From: Anaerolineales bacterium
GTDB taxonomy: Bacteria > Chloroflexota > Anaerolineae > Anaerolineales > Villigracilaceae
Assembly (NCBI GenBank): GCA_020060235.1
Contig: JAGVAO010000187.1
Location: 1 to 37,636 of the forward strand
DNA length: 37,636 nucleotides
Direction of reading: 5' to 3'
Under the pieces are notes generated by a model. It was not told the origin of the DNA. It saw only the letters and a program-made list of their open reading frames with translations, and did not search any database. Both the position numbers and the translations under genes were made by a program. This document shows, piece by piece, positions 16,503 to 28,398 of the stretch (positions are counted from its first letter, which is position 1; each line of letters starts with the position of its first letter).

Positions 16503-18332
16503 TTATACCACTCGCTCTCGCATTTCAGAACTAATGTAATCCATCAATGAAACGACCACGGCGATAGCCAACATTTGTGCTGCGGCGGCGCGGTAGTTGA
16601 GCAGGTTGATGTTTTGTTGCAACAGGAAGCCAATACCACCGCCACCGACAAAGCCGATGATGGTGGACATGCGCACATTGATATCCCAGCGATACATGGT
16701 GTATGAGATGTAAGGCGGAACAATCTGCGGGATGACGGCATAGATGATGGTTTGCAGGCGATTGGCGCCGGTCGCTTCGATGGCTTCAAGCGGGCCTGCG
16801 GCGATGCTTTCAACCTGCTCTGAGTAGAGTTTGGCTAGGCTGACAATCGTATGCAAACCCAGAGCCAGGACGCCGGCAAAAGGCCCGATACCCACCGCGA
16901 TGACGAAAACGATTGCCATTACCAGGGCTTCGATTGAGCGCAGACCGTTAAGCAGGGTGCGGGTGACGGTATAAATCACCATGCCAACCGGCAGCGTATC
17001 TTTGGCTTTGGTCAACATCGCCAGCAGCAGACCAAGTCCGGCACCGATTCCACCGGGAATATAGTAGGTGTATTCTGGGCGTCCAATCTGGTAGAGCCAT
17101 TCTATCAGTGCGCCAAACAGGAGAAAAATGGTTGCACCTGCGGCAGCGGCCAGAACCAGGTTCAGAACTTTTAGGGTTGCCCCGGTTAGTTTTTCTGAGA
17201 TGCGCTGTCCGAGTCGGCCCAGGAAGCTGCTCAGGGTGAAACCGGCGGCAAGTGCGCCTAAGCTGGGAACCAACAATTTCAGAATGTCACTTAATTGGTA
17301 TAAGAAGTTCCCCATAAACCCAATTGAGCCGAGTGATTGATCGGCGAGCCTGCCCAGGATAGAAGTTAGCCCCGAAAGGTGGAAGAGCCAGAAGAAGCTT
17401 GCAATGGTTGCCAGTGACAGAACCAGCATGCGCGCCATGCGCAGGCCAAGCGGCGGGACAGTCAATTCTTCGGGAGGCATGGCCCAGCGAGTGGCAAACC
17501 ATATCCCCACCGGAACGAGGCTAACGACGGCGATGTTAGTGATGAGATTGCCGGTTAATGGCGCGGCGATTTTACTAATCCAATCGACAACATAGAAACC
17601 GGTCATCATACCAACCGGCAAGCCCAGGGTCGAGAGCGAGACGCTGGTTAGCGGACTTCGTACTGGTTTCATCAGGTTGCGTGCCGCAATGAAGCTGAGC
17701 GGGATGGCCAGCAGTGTGCCAACGGTCGTGGCTAGCAGCGCCAGAAAAACGGTTTCGATGATTTTGTCCCAGGTTTCATGGGCAGTGCGGGTAAAGCGAG
17801 GCAGGCCAACGTTTTCGCGCAGTGTGGCGCGAACATACTGGACTTCTTCGCTGGGGCGTTTGGGTACTTCGAATTGCAGGCTAAAGTAGCCGCTGCCATC
17901 GGTGGTAACGGTATCGCGTCCAATACTGACCAGGTTGGTCGGGTCGCTGCCCGGTACAAAACGTACAGGCCCGGAAACATTGGCGGCGAAATTGAAGCCC
18001 TCAACTGTTACAATCTCGCCTGGCTCGGCGCAGGTTGGTGAGACTGTAATATACGCATTGGATGTGTCAAGTTCGGGCTCAATAGGCGTACCCTCAGGCG
18101 GACAGGTAACATAAAATGGAAAATTGACCACTTGTTCTGCCTGTTCATATTCAAAAATTTCTGGCTGTGCCAGTGCGCGCATCACGCGAACCAGGCTGTT
18201 TTGGCGCCTTTCGCTTTGTAATTCTTCAAGGTTGACGTTGGTAATTTCAAAACCATAGGCATAAACAACCATAATCACCAAAACACCCAGGCCAAGTTGC
18301 AACGATTTCCAGATGGATTTTTTCTTTTCCAT
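16503..18332 (-). CDS. phnE: Phosphonate-type ABC transporter permease, greatly enlarged PhnE
   Basis: Membrane subunit of a phosphonate/phosphite importer, 609 residues against about 260-290 for usual PhnE. After a membrane helix (about 11-28) comes an extracytoplasmic stretch. Residues about 92-172 look like an IPT/TIG-type beta domain (ITVSPTCAEPGEIVTVEGFNF). The conserved core is split. The first part, about 186-222, has TVGTLLAIPLSFIAARNL. The second, about 449-609, has LLNGLRSIEAL, GIGPFAGVLALGLHTI and the EAA loop EAIEATGANRLQ. Between them lies a mostly hydrophobic insertion of about 225 residues. I prefer ATG 18332 with GGTGAGG 6 bases upstream, overlapping the phnC stop; GTG 18344 is possible. 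Confidence 0.88.
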   Translation of the reverse strand: MEKKKSIWKSLQLGLGVLVIMVVYAYGFEITNVNLEELQSERRQNSLVRVMRALAQPEIFEYEQAEQVVNFPFYVTCPPEGTPIEPELDTSNAYITVSPTCAEPGEIVTVEGFNFAANVSGPVRFVPGSDPTNLVSIGRDTVTTDGSGYFSLQFEVPKRPSEEVQYVRATLRENVGLPRFTRTAHETWDKIIETVFLALLATTVGTLLAIPLSFIAARNLMKPVRSPLTSVSLSTLGLPVGMMTGFYVVDWISKIAAPLTGNLITNIAVVSLVPVGIWFATRWAMPPEELTVPPLGLRMARMLVLSLATIASFFWLFHLSGLTSILGRLADQSLGSIGFMGNFLYQLSDILKLLVPSLGALAAGFTLSSFLGRLGQRISEKLTGATLKVLNLVLAAAAGATIFLLFGALIEWLYQIGRPEYTYYIPGGIGAGLGLLLAMLTKAKDTLPVGMVIYTVTRTLLNGLRSIEALVMAIVFVIAVGIGPFAGVLALGLHTIVSLAKLYSEQVESIAAGPLEAIEATGANRLQTIIYAVIPQIVPPYISYTMYRWDINVRMSTIIGFVGGGGIGFLLQQNINLLNYRAAAAQMLAIAVVVSLMDYISSEMRERVV

Positions 18333-18340
18333 AACCAGCC

Positions 18341-19093
18341 TCACCCGACGCGCTCGGCGTCACGCCCGTAAATTTCTTTAAATTTTTTGTCGTCGATATC
18401 TTGCGGCAAGCCCTCAAAGACCAGTTCACCTTCATTTAGGGCTACCACCCTGTCAGCATACCGATGCACCAGGTCAAGGAAATGTAGGCTGCACAAAACC
18501 GTAACACCATCATTTTTGTTGATTTCTTCGAGGTGTTTCATAATACTGTGTGCCAATACCGGGTCAAGGCTGGCAACCGGCTCGTCAGCCAGGATGATTT
18601 CAGGGTCTTGCATCAATGCGCGGGCAATACCCACACGCTGCTGCTGCCCGCCGCTCAGTTCATCGGCGCGATGATTGGCTTTGTCAGCAATGCCGACGCG
18701 TTCCAATTGTTTCATGGCTTTTTTTACATCGTTGCCCGGGAAGCGGTTGAGCAAACTCCAGGCCGGGTTGACATACCCCAGCCGCCCGGCAAGCACATTT
18801 GTCAAAACTGGCGAGCGATGCACCAGGTTGAAATGTTGGAAGACCATGCCAATTTTGCGCCGAATGCGGCGCATTTCATCTGGGGTGGCGGCGGTAATAT
18901 CTTCCCCATTCCAGAAAATTTTACCGTCGGTGGGCTCGATCAGGCGATTGATGCAGCGTAAAAGGGTCGATTTCCCCGAACCGCTCAATCCAATGACGGC
19001 CAAAAATTGTCCTTTTGGAACATCAAAGGTGACGTTGTGCAACGCTTGTACGCCGCCATCATATATTTTGGTCAGGTTTTTTATCTGGAGCAT
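18341..19093 (-). CDS. phnC: Phosphonate-type ABC transporter ATPase
   Basis: ATPase of 250 residues, normal for PhnC. Walker A is GLSGSGKST, Q-loop MVFQHFNLVHR (typical of PhnC), signature LSGGQQQR, Walker B IILADEPVASLDP and H-loop CSLHFLDL. The IGMVFQHFNLVHRSPVLTN and HRADELSGG segments match phosphonate ATPases well. The start is ATG 19093 with a weak AAAGAG upstream. It precedes phnE, whose ribosome binding site overlaps this gene's stop codon. Confidence 0.94.
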   Translation of the reverse strand: MLQIKNLTKIYDGGVQALHNVTFDVPKGQFLAVIGLSGSGKSTLLRCINRLIEPTDGKIFWNGEDITAATPDEMRRIRRKIGMVFQHFNLVHRSPVLTNVLAGRLGYVNPAWSLLNRFPGNDVKKAMKQLERVGIADKANHRADELSGGQQQRVGIARALMQDPEIILADEPVASLDPVLAHSIMKHLEEINKNDGVTVLCSLHFLDLVHRYADRVVALNEGELVFEGLPQDIDDKKFKEIYGRDAERVG

Positions 19094-19151
19094 ATCTCTT
19101 TTCGCTTTCGCAAATGGAGTAAGTGGACTTGTCTGCCAATTTTAATATAAA

Positions 19152-19185
19152 ATAAGCCAGTTCACAGTACTGGGAACTGGCTTAT
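19152..19185 (-). terminator. Intercistronic hairpin between phnD and phnC (distal)
   Basis: Twelve-bp inverted repeat ATAAGCCAGTTC / GAACTGGCTTAT (19152-19163 and 19174-19185). On the minus strand it is followed by TTTTATATTAAAA. Probably a partial terminator lowering phnC-phnE expression relative to phnD. Confidence 0.65.
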
Positions 19186-19253
19186 GAAATTAGGTTGTAT
19201 CTGGCGCGAGAATAAAAGATAAATGCCATTGTGTTTATTTAGAATATTAGAAC

Positions 19254-19283
19254 ATATCGGGCAGGGATTTCCCTGCCCGATAT
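19254..19283 (-). terminator. Intercistronic hairpin directly after phnD
   Basis: A 14-base perfect inverted repeat (19254-19267 / 19270-19283), realistically 13 bp with a four-base loop. It starts 24 bases after the phnD stop. No T-run follows, so it may act as an mRNA 3' stabiliser. Confidence 0.6.
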
Positions 19284-19306
19284 GCATTTCGTGCAAAAGT
19301 GTTCGA

Positions 19307-20428
19307 TTAGTCGAGCGTCTCAAGGGTCACGCCGGCTTCAGCCACCATCAGGCGGATGAAGTCATATTCCGCATCGGTCGCAACAACCAAGCCCGACCAG
19401 CCGTAGAAGTCTTCGCTACCCAATGACTGGCCCCAGGCCTCGGTCTCAGCAAAGGCTATCAGGGCTTCTTCAATTTGGGCGCGCAGTTCAGCCGGGAATT
19501 CGGGGCCGAAGGACAGGGTGTCATTCGGGATGTCGGGAGAGAGCTGCAGGATGCGAACTTTTTGGACGACATCAGGGAACTCTTCGCGGATGTTGGCGCG
19601 GGCATCGAGGATGCGGTAGCCGTCGCAGAGCAACTGGCTGCCGTCGTCGTTCAGGGCGCAGGTGTTAACGTCAACCGGAACTTCGGGGTCCATGCCAACA
19701 GCCCAGCGGTCGGCACCTTCAGGTGCGGCCCAGGCGCTGTAGAAAGCGGTACCGAAATCGGCTTCGCCGTTATAGACAGCGCGCACCGATTGCGGGTGAC
19801 CACCCGCGGCGATGGTTTCACCGGGAGTGACGCCAGCTTCTTTCAGCATGACCGAAGGAACCAGGAAACCGGAGGTGGAACCAGCATCGGGGTAGGCCCA
19901 TTTCTTTCCTTCCAAGTCTTCGATGCTCTGGATGTCACTGTCGCGGGCAACCACAATCATGGTCCAATACACGCCCCAACCACGGCGCTCAGCTTTGAAG
20001 GCAACATCCACACCGCATAGGTCGTTCGCGAGAACATAACCGAAGGCGGGGATGAAGGCCATTGTGTCTTCGGGAGAAGCGCACATTTCTTCGATGGTGG
20101 CGGCATACGAAGTCGGAATGCTGACTTCGAAGGTCAGGCCAGTGGCTTCGTTGAGCGCCTTGGCCATCACATCACCACCGGTGACGATAACGTTGGCTTC
20201 CACCGAGGGGACGAACAGCACCTTGATAGGCCGTTCTGGCGAACCAATTTCAGGCCCGGCAGGTTCTTCGGTCGGAGCCGCAGGCTCTTCGGTCGGTTCC
20301 GGCGCGGCCGGTTCTTCAACCGGGGCAGCGGGTTCTTCGGTCGCCGGGACTTCGGCGGGGCCGCAGGCCGAAAGCACGAAGGCGAAAACGGCCAGAAGGG
20401 CAAACAACACATACAACGAGCGTTTCAT
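19307..20428 (-). CDS. phnD: Phosphonate/phosphite/phosphate-type ABC transporter substrate-binding lipoprotein
   Basis: Receptor lipoprotein of 373 residues. Lipobox LSAC (Cys21) is followed by a Pro/Glu/Ala linker to about residue 60. The mature domain has PhnD-family features: IKVLFVPSVEANVI near the start, then EMCASPEDTMAFIPAFGYVLA, the GKKWAYPDAGSTSGFLVPS segment (ligand-binding Ser/Thr region in this family), and HPQSVRAVYNGEADFGTAFYSAW. GAGGAG precedes the ATG. First gene of phnD-phnC-phnE. Whether the ligand is phosphonate, phosphite or another oxyanion cannot be told; no C-P lyase genes are in the window. Confidence 0.92.
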   Translation of the reverse strand: MKRSLYVLFALLAVFAFVLSACGPAEVPATEEPAAPVEEPAAPEPTEEPAAPTEEPAGPEIGSPERPIKVLFVPSVEANVIVTGGDVMAKALNEATGLTFEVSIPTSYAATIEEMCASPEDTMAFIPAFGYVLANDLCGVDVAFKAERRGWGVYWTMIVVARDSDIQSIEDLEGKKWAYPDAGSTSGFLVPSVMLKEAGVTPGETIAAGGHPQSVRAVYNGEADFGTAFYSAWAAPEGADRWAVGMDPEVPVDVNTCALNDDGSQLLCDGYRILDARANIREEFPDVVQKVRILQLSPDIPNDTLSFGPEFPAELRAQIEEALIAFAETEAWGQSLGSEDFYGWSGLVVATDAEYDFIRLMVAEAGVTLETLD

Positions 20429-20460
20429 TTTTTCTTCTCCTCATAGAAGAATATGGTTTT

Positions 20461-20522
20461 GCCTGCTAGCGCAGGCTTGCAGTTTTGATAATAATCTCAT
20501 TTTGCGCATCCTGCAAGGTCAA
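20461..20522 (-). promoter_or_regulatory. Weak promoter candidate and 5'UTR hairpin upstream of phnD
   Basis: On the minus strand, TTGACC (20517-20522) lies 17 bases from TGAGAT (20494-20499). The -10 is poor. Downstream, GCCTGC-TAGC-GCAGGC (20461-20476) forms a six-bp hairpin about 32 bases before the phnD start. No Pho-box repeat is recognisable. Confidence 0.3.
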
Positions 20523-20554
20523 TATGTTTTAATATGATTAAGAAACGGTAAAGG

Positions 20555-20586
20555 TTGCCCGGCCGCGGGCGGAAAGTTTGTATAAT
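20555..20586 (+). promoter_or_regulatory. TATAAT promoter placed for a leaderless transcript
   Basis: Perfect TATAAT at 20581-20586, only six bases before the ATG at 20593. The best -35 match, TTGCCC (20555-20560), has a long 20-base spacer. No Shine-Dalgarno precedes the ATG. Confidence 0.55.
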
Positions 20587-20592
20587 AAAAAC

Positions 20593-21261
20593 ATGAACAA
20601 AACATCGGTTGTATTTTTCCTTGTCTTTGTGGTTGTGCTTGTCGGCGCAGCCTACTACCTGGTCACATCCATCCAGCAGAGCGCTGAAAGCGCAATCGGC
20701 GGGGCTGTGGCCCCTTTCCAGCAGAGCAATGCCGCCCTGCAGACCCAGGTCTCGAACCTGATGAATCCCACCCCGACCATCATCCCCGACCCTGTCACCT
20801 ACATCCAGGAAGTGCGCGCATTGGCGCGGCTGGAGACCATCCAGTACAGCGTCGAGAAGGTGATTACGGCAGAAATCGGCCAGGGTAGTTTCGGCTTCCT
20901 GTTTGGCGACAAGCTGCTCTTTGTGGCGCACGGGATAGTGATTGCTGGCATTGATATGGAGAAAATCCAGCCCGGCGATATGCAGCTGGTCAATGGCGTA
21001 CTCCAGGTGCGCTTGCCCCCGGCTGAAGTATTTGTGGCCACGCTCAACAACGAGAAGTCATATGTCTATGACCGCAGTACCGGAATCCTGACCAAGAGCG
21101 TACAAGACCTCGAAACCCTGGCGCGCCAGGCGGCGGAACGCGAAATCCTGATGGCCGCCCAGGAAGACGGCATCCTGCTGCAAGCCCAGCGCAACGCTGA
21201 ACTCTTCCTGTACAAGTTCTTCCAGGCGCTTGGATATAAGGATGTAAGGTTTATCCAGTAA
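20593..21261 (+). CDS. DUF4230-family membrane-anchored protein
   Basis: 222 residues from ATG 20593; a TTG at 20578 would overlap the -10 box and is less likely. An N-terminal membrane helix (about 4-25) is followed by a short coiled segment (QSNAALQTQVSNL) and a DUF4230 domain. That domain includes the ARLETIQYSVEKVITAEIGQG segment, GDKLLFVAHGIVIAGIDMEKI and LPPAEVFVATLNNEKSYVYDRSTGI. Function of the family is not established; the topology suggests a surface-exposed domain. It stands alone and ends in a terminator shared with the opposite gene. Confidence 0.85.
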   Translation: MNKTSVVFFLVFVVVLVGAAYYLVTSIQQSAESAIGGAVAPFQQSNAALQTQVSNLMNPTPTIIPDPVTYIQEVRALARLETIQYSVEKVITAEIGQGSFGFLFGDKLLFVAHGIVIAGIDMEKIQPGDMQLVNGVLQVRLPPAEVFVATLNNEKSYVYDRSTGILTKSVQDLETLARQAAEREILMAAQEDGILLQAQRNAELFLYKFFQALGYKDVRFIQ

Positions 21262-21280
21262 AGAATACGACAAGAATCGA

Positions 21281-21317
21281 AAAGCATGGGAGCGGTTGTT
21301 GGCTCCCATGCTTTTTT
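21281..21317. terminator. Bidirectional terminator between convergent genes
   Basis: Stem AAAGCATGGGAGC (21281-21293) / GCTCCCATGCTTT (21302-21314) with T-run to 21317 on the plus strand and TTTT after the stem on the minus strand. It serves the DUF4230 gene and the lipoprotein gene ending at 21331. Confidence 0.85.
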
Positions 21318-21330
21318 GTTGACTATATTT

Positions 21331-22173
21331 TTATGGCCTGATTTCCAGGGTTTGCGTTACACAGGTTCCGCGCAGATTTTGCTCGGTGCATAACATGATG
21401 ACCGCATTCAGGCGGTTGTTGCGCGGGTCTTTATTGAACGTGGGGCTTTGGACATGTGCGCTCTTGCCGGGTGTCAGCGGCGCAACGTTGATGGCTACAA
21501 TACAGCCCTCGGTTAAATCGAAGGCATTCAGGCTTTGCTCCCTTACTTCCTGGGTTTTTGTATCGGTTACTTTGACGTAAGCGGAACGGAAATTGACATC
21601 CCCGGTATTGGTGATGCTAAACCGGACGAAATATCCGCCTTTGCAAATATCGAAGTTTTTGAAGGCCACCGTGAAGCCCGGCGCCTTGGTGGGCGAAGGA
21701 AGGGGGGTGAATTGCGGCAGCGCGGATGTGTCGCCCGCGACAGTCGCATTTTGGGCCAGCAGCCAGCAGCCTTCTTCCGGGTTTTCCGGGTTACGGATAT
21801 ACCAGTAATACCCGGCCCCAAGGTCCTGGGCGATGATTTCGACCATGGTCCCGGCGGCAATGACAGCCACAAGCCCATAATTCCCGGCCGGCCCGGTGCG
21901 GCAATTGGTTTCACGGAACACCTCCGCTACCGGGATTTGAACCGTCTGCGTGGCGGATGGTTCCGGGGTCGCCGTTTCGGTGGGTGTCAGGCTGGGGGTC
22001 GGCGTGTCGCTGGGCGCGGGTGTGTCTGTCGGCGGCGACGTCTCCGAAGGCGGGATGGGGGTGGCTTGCTCCGGGGTTGGCTCAGGCGTACTGGCTGAAG
22101 GCATATTACAGGCCAGCAAGCCGAAACATAGAAACAGGAACAGGCTGAAATGAAGGGTGCGCTTGAGCATCAT
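21331..22173 (-). CDS. Lipoprotein with SH3-like domain and C-terminal beta domain
   Basis: 280 residues starting at ATG 22173, with GGAGG four bases upstream; the adjacent ATG 22170 is equally possible. A long upstream extension to 22389 overlaps the rpoC terminator and the end of rpoC and is rejected. Lipobox LLAC is followed by a Thr/Pro/Ser linker of about 55 residues. Next comes a bacterial SH3-like domain (FRETNCRTGPAGNYGLVAVIAAGTMVEI begins it, ending GCWLLAQ). The last 110 residues look like a CARDB-type beta domain with several cysteines. Probably a cell-surface binding protein; ligand unknown. Confidence 0.78.
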   Translation of the reverse strand: MMLKRTLHFSLFLFLCFGLLACNMPSASTPEPTPEQATPIPPSETSPPTDTPAPSDTPTPSLTPTETATPEPSATQTVQIPVAEVFRETNCRTGPAGNYGLVAVIAAGTMVEIIAQDLGAGYYWYIRNPENPEEGCWLLAQNATVAGDTSALPQFTPLPSPTKAPGFTVAFKNFDICKGGYFVRFSITNTGDVNFRSAYVKVTDTKTQEVREQSLNAFDLTEGCIVAINVAPLTPGKSAHVQSPTFNKDPRNNRLNAVIMLCTEQNLRGTCVTQTLEIRP

Positions 22174-22240
22174 TTTGCCTCCGCGGTTGAGTAGGATACC
22201 ATATACAATATCATACAACGATTTGTGGGCAATTGAAAAT

Positions 22241-22279
22241 AAAAAAAACGGGAGCAGCCTGTAAAAGACTGCTCCCGTT
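22241..22279 (-). terminator. Rho-independent terminator of rpoC
   Basis: Stem AACGGGAGCAG / CTGCTCCCGTT (22247-22257 and 22269-22279) followed on the minus strand by a run of eight T's. Ten bases past the rpoC stop. Confidence 0.92.
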
Positions 22280-22288
22280 GGCATTGCG

Positions 22289-26557
<4,269 letters not shown>

Positions 26558-26603
26558 TGTAACGTCCTCCTGTGGGGAATTGGGAACGGTATTTACAAGC
26601 ATT

Positions 26604-26666
26604 TGCGCCGGGGCGCAGCAAACAGACGAACAAATGCAAGCGCAAGAGATTTCTCCAGCGCTTGCA
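26604..26666 (-). promoter_or_regulatory. Structured rpoC leader: two hairpins
   Basis: Within the predicted 5' leader, a nine-bp stem TGCAAGCGC / GCGCTTGCA (26635-26643 and 26658-26666) encloses an inner GAGA/TCTC pair. Downstream, TGCGCC / GGCGCA (26604-26609 and 26612-26617) forms a second stem before the AGGAGG. A U-rich stretch, but not a clean T-run, follows the first. Possible attenuator or autoregulatory leader. Confidence 0.45.
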
Positions 26667-26706
26667 CAGACAGGTCAAGTTTTAACTTCTTTTCATCAAT
26701 CTTACG

Positions 26707-26736
26707 ATTATACCGAATAAGGCCATACTGAGTCAA
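26707..26736 (-). promoter_or_regulatory. Promoter of rpoC
   Basis: TTGACT (26731-26736) and TATAAT (26707-26712) on the minus strand with an 18-base spacer, a near-consensus sigma-70 promoter. It gives a leader of roughly 140 bases. Confidence 0.75.
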
Positions 26737-26752
26737 GGAGTATTTTTGGCTT

Positions 26753-26780
26753 TTTCCAAAATCGCGTCATGGATTATAAT
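26753..26780 (+). promoter_or_regulatory. Promoter of the ROK kinase-clpS unit
   Basis: TATAAT at 26775-26780 with TTTCCA (26753-26758) 16 bases upstream. Leader of about 40 bases to the ATG at 26827, with GGAAGGG as ribosome binding site. Confidence 0.6.
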
Positions 26781-26826
26781 GAAGGCTTGCTACAAGAATA
26801 AACAGCCAGGAAGGGTATTTGCAGGC

Positions 26827-27858
26827 ATGACCAAAATCATTTACATCGGCACTGACGGCGGCGCGACCACGTCCAAGGTGGGGGGCGTATGGAGCGACGG
26901 CACAACCATCTCGACCAAATTGTTGCAATCTCCCACCAACTCGGCTCACGGGCCAGATGCCGTTGTGAGCGGTTGGGTCGAAGCCATCAATTCCTATCTC
27001 GAACAAAACAACCTGGAATGGGGACAGGTCGGCGGGGTGGGGTTGGCGATTCCCGGCCCCTTCCAACGCTATGGCGTTTTCGACAAATCCCCCAACCTGC
27101 CTGCCGAGTTTGCCGGTTTCGACGTTCACACGGCTTACAGCAACGCCCTGGCCGAACGCGCCGGGCGGGCTGTTCCGCTGATTGTCGGCAACGACGGCAA
27201 CATGGGCGGCGTGGCCGAAGCCCAGCATGCGCGCGGCAACAGCGCGGGGACGGTTGTCCTGCTTGCGCCCGGTTCTGGCCTGGGCTGCGCCTTTGTCGAC
27301 CAGAGCGGCCTGGCCCTCGACGGCGACACCCTGGCTGGCATGGAAGCCAGCCACATGCCCGCGCCCCTGCACCTGATGGACGCCAGGCCCTACCCCTGCG
27401 GCTGCGGCCGCACCTGGGGCTGTGTCGAAGTCTACACCAGCCTTTCGGGCCTGCCCTACCTGCTCGAAGAACGCCTGCCCAAATATCCCGACCACGACCT
27501 GGCGAAATCGTCCCAGCCCGCCAAAGAAAAAGCCTTCAGCCTGCGCGGACTGGCCCAAAAAGGCGACCCGCTCGCGCTTGAAATCTTCGACTTCCAGGCC
27601 AAAGCTCTTGGACTGCACGTTGCCATGCTGGCGATGGTGCTCGACCCGAAATTTGTCGTCATCGGCGGCGGCCTGATGGACCCCGAGGCCACCACTGTCG
27701 CTTTCCGCGAACGTTATCTCGGTATCCTGAGCGAAACGGCCCGCGCTTACCTGTGGCCGGCCCAGCGCGATACCATCAGCATCGTCCCGGCGGCCCTCGG
27801 CGATTTGTCGCAGGCCATTGGCGCGGCGCTGGCGGCCCTGTACCAGAATCGCTCATGA
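26827..27858 (+). CDS. ROK-family sugar kinase (glucokinase-like)
   Basis: 343 residues from ATG 26827; a non-ATG frame to 26746 would cover the promoter. It is an actin-like ATPase fold kinase. The phosphate-1 motif is IGTDGGATTSKVGG, the catalytic region IVGNDGNMGG supplies the general-base Asp, and LAPGSGLGCAFV is the second phosphate loop. The ROK zinc motif appears as CGCGRTWGCVE, and IGGGLMDPE is the adenosine-side motif. Family members phosphorylate glucose, N-acetylglucosamine or N-acetylmannosamine; the substrate here cannot be fixed. The stop overlaps the clpS start (ATGA). Confidence 0.88.
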   Translation: MTKIIYIGTDGGATTSKVGGVWSDGTTISTKLLQSPTNSAHGPDAVVSGWVEAINSYLEQNNLEWGQVGGVGLAIPGPFQRYGVFDKSPNLPAEFAGFDVHTAYSNALAERAGRAVPLIVGNDGNMGGVAEAQHARGNSAGTVVLLAPGSGLGCAFVDQSGLALDGDTLAGMEASHMPAPLHLMDARPYPCGCGRTWGCVEVYTSLSGLPYLLEERLPKYPDHDLAKSSQPAKEKAFSLRGLAQKGDPLALEIFDFQAKALGLHVAMLAMVLDPKFVVIGGGLMDPEATTVAFRERYLGILSETARAYLWPAQRDTISIVPAALGDLSQAIGAALAALYQNRS

Positions 27859-28157
27859 CCCAGCGCCAGGTCACGCCCGAAATCATCCCGGTTTCGGAAA
27901 CGGAACTGGAGCCGCTTTATCGGGTCATCATCCACAACGACGACGTCACCCCGATGGATTTCGTCGTGCATGTCTTGCGCACGATTTTCATGGTCAGCCC
28001 GCCCGATGCGATTAACATCATGTTCGAGGCCCATCACAGCGGCGCGGCCTACGTCCAGACCCTGCCAAAAGTCGAGGCCCAGGCGCGCATCAACAAAGCC
28101 CACTTTGCTGCCGGGCTGGAAGGCTACCCCCTGCACTTCTCGATGGAACCGGAATAA
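27855..28157 (+). CDS. clpS: ATP-dependent Clp protease adaptor ClpS
   Basis: 100-residue adaptor that delivers N-degron substrates to ClpAP/ClpCP. The family core YRVIIHNDDVTPMDFVVHVL is clear, with the acidic pair for the substrate alpha-amino group (NDD). The later AHHSGAAYVQTLPKVEAQARI corresponds to the hydrophobic pocket and C-terminal helix of ClpS. Start ATG 27855 overlaps the kinase stop, giving probable translational coupling. No clpA or clpC in the window. Link with the sugar kinase is probably only transcriptional. Confidence 0.9.
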   Translation: MTQRQVTPEIIPVSETELEPLYRVIIHNDDVTPMDFVVHVLRTIFMVSPPDAINIMFEAHHSGAAYVQTLPKVEAQARINKAHFAAGLEGYPLHFSMEPE

Positions 28158-28186
28158 CGCGAGATAATCTCTCGCGTTACTCTTTT
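28155..28186 (+). terminator. Terminator after clpS
   Basis: Ten-bp stem TAACGCGAGA / TCTCGCGTTA (28155-28164 and 28170-28179) starting in the clpS stop codon, followed by CTCTTTTAAT. The T-run is short, so termination may be partial. The opposite gene ends at 28177. Confidence 0.65.
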
Positions 28187-28398
28187 AATCCCGGAACATC
28201 CAACCCGCTGGCCGCAACCACCTTTTGGGTCGCCTCGCCATCTTCCGGCGCAATCCGCAGGCAGATGCCGCAGTCCGAACTCAAATGGCGCGGCACGGGA
28301 ACCGGCTTGCAATCCACACCCGCCGCCAGCAGCAACTTCTCAAGCCGCAGGGCCTGTCCGGTTGAATAAACCAAAATATAGGCAAAATCCGCGCTCAT
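28177..28398 (-). CDS. DUF3343 putative Se/S carrier-like protein
   Basis: 73-residue cytoplasmic protein of the DUF3343 (Se_S_carrier) type. The core AYILVYSTGQALRLEKLLLAAGVDCKPVPVPRHLSSDCGICLRI matches the family pattern: a conserved PR(x)3SSDCG segment with Cys43, and here a second Cys46 (CGIC). Start ATG 28398 overlaps the stop of the desulfurase-like gene. A longer frame to 28548 lies wholly inside the neighbour and is rejected. Last gene of the yedE operon. A role in handing on selenium or sulfur is proposed for the family, not proven. Confidence 0.85.
   Translation of the reverse strand: MSADFAYILVYSTGQALRLEKLLLAAGVDCKPVPVPRHLSSDCGICLRIAPEDGEATQKVVAASGLDVPGLKE

Noticed and set aside
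26558-26602. Upstream ATG start for rpoC (15 more residues)
   Set aside because: The AGGAGG site lies inside this extension, 8 bases before GTG 26557, and the family normally starts at that point. It remains possible.
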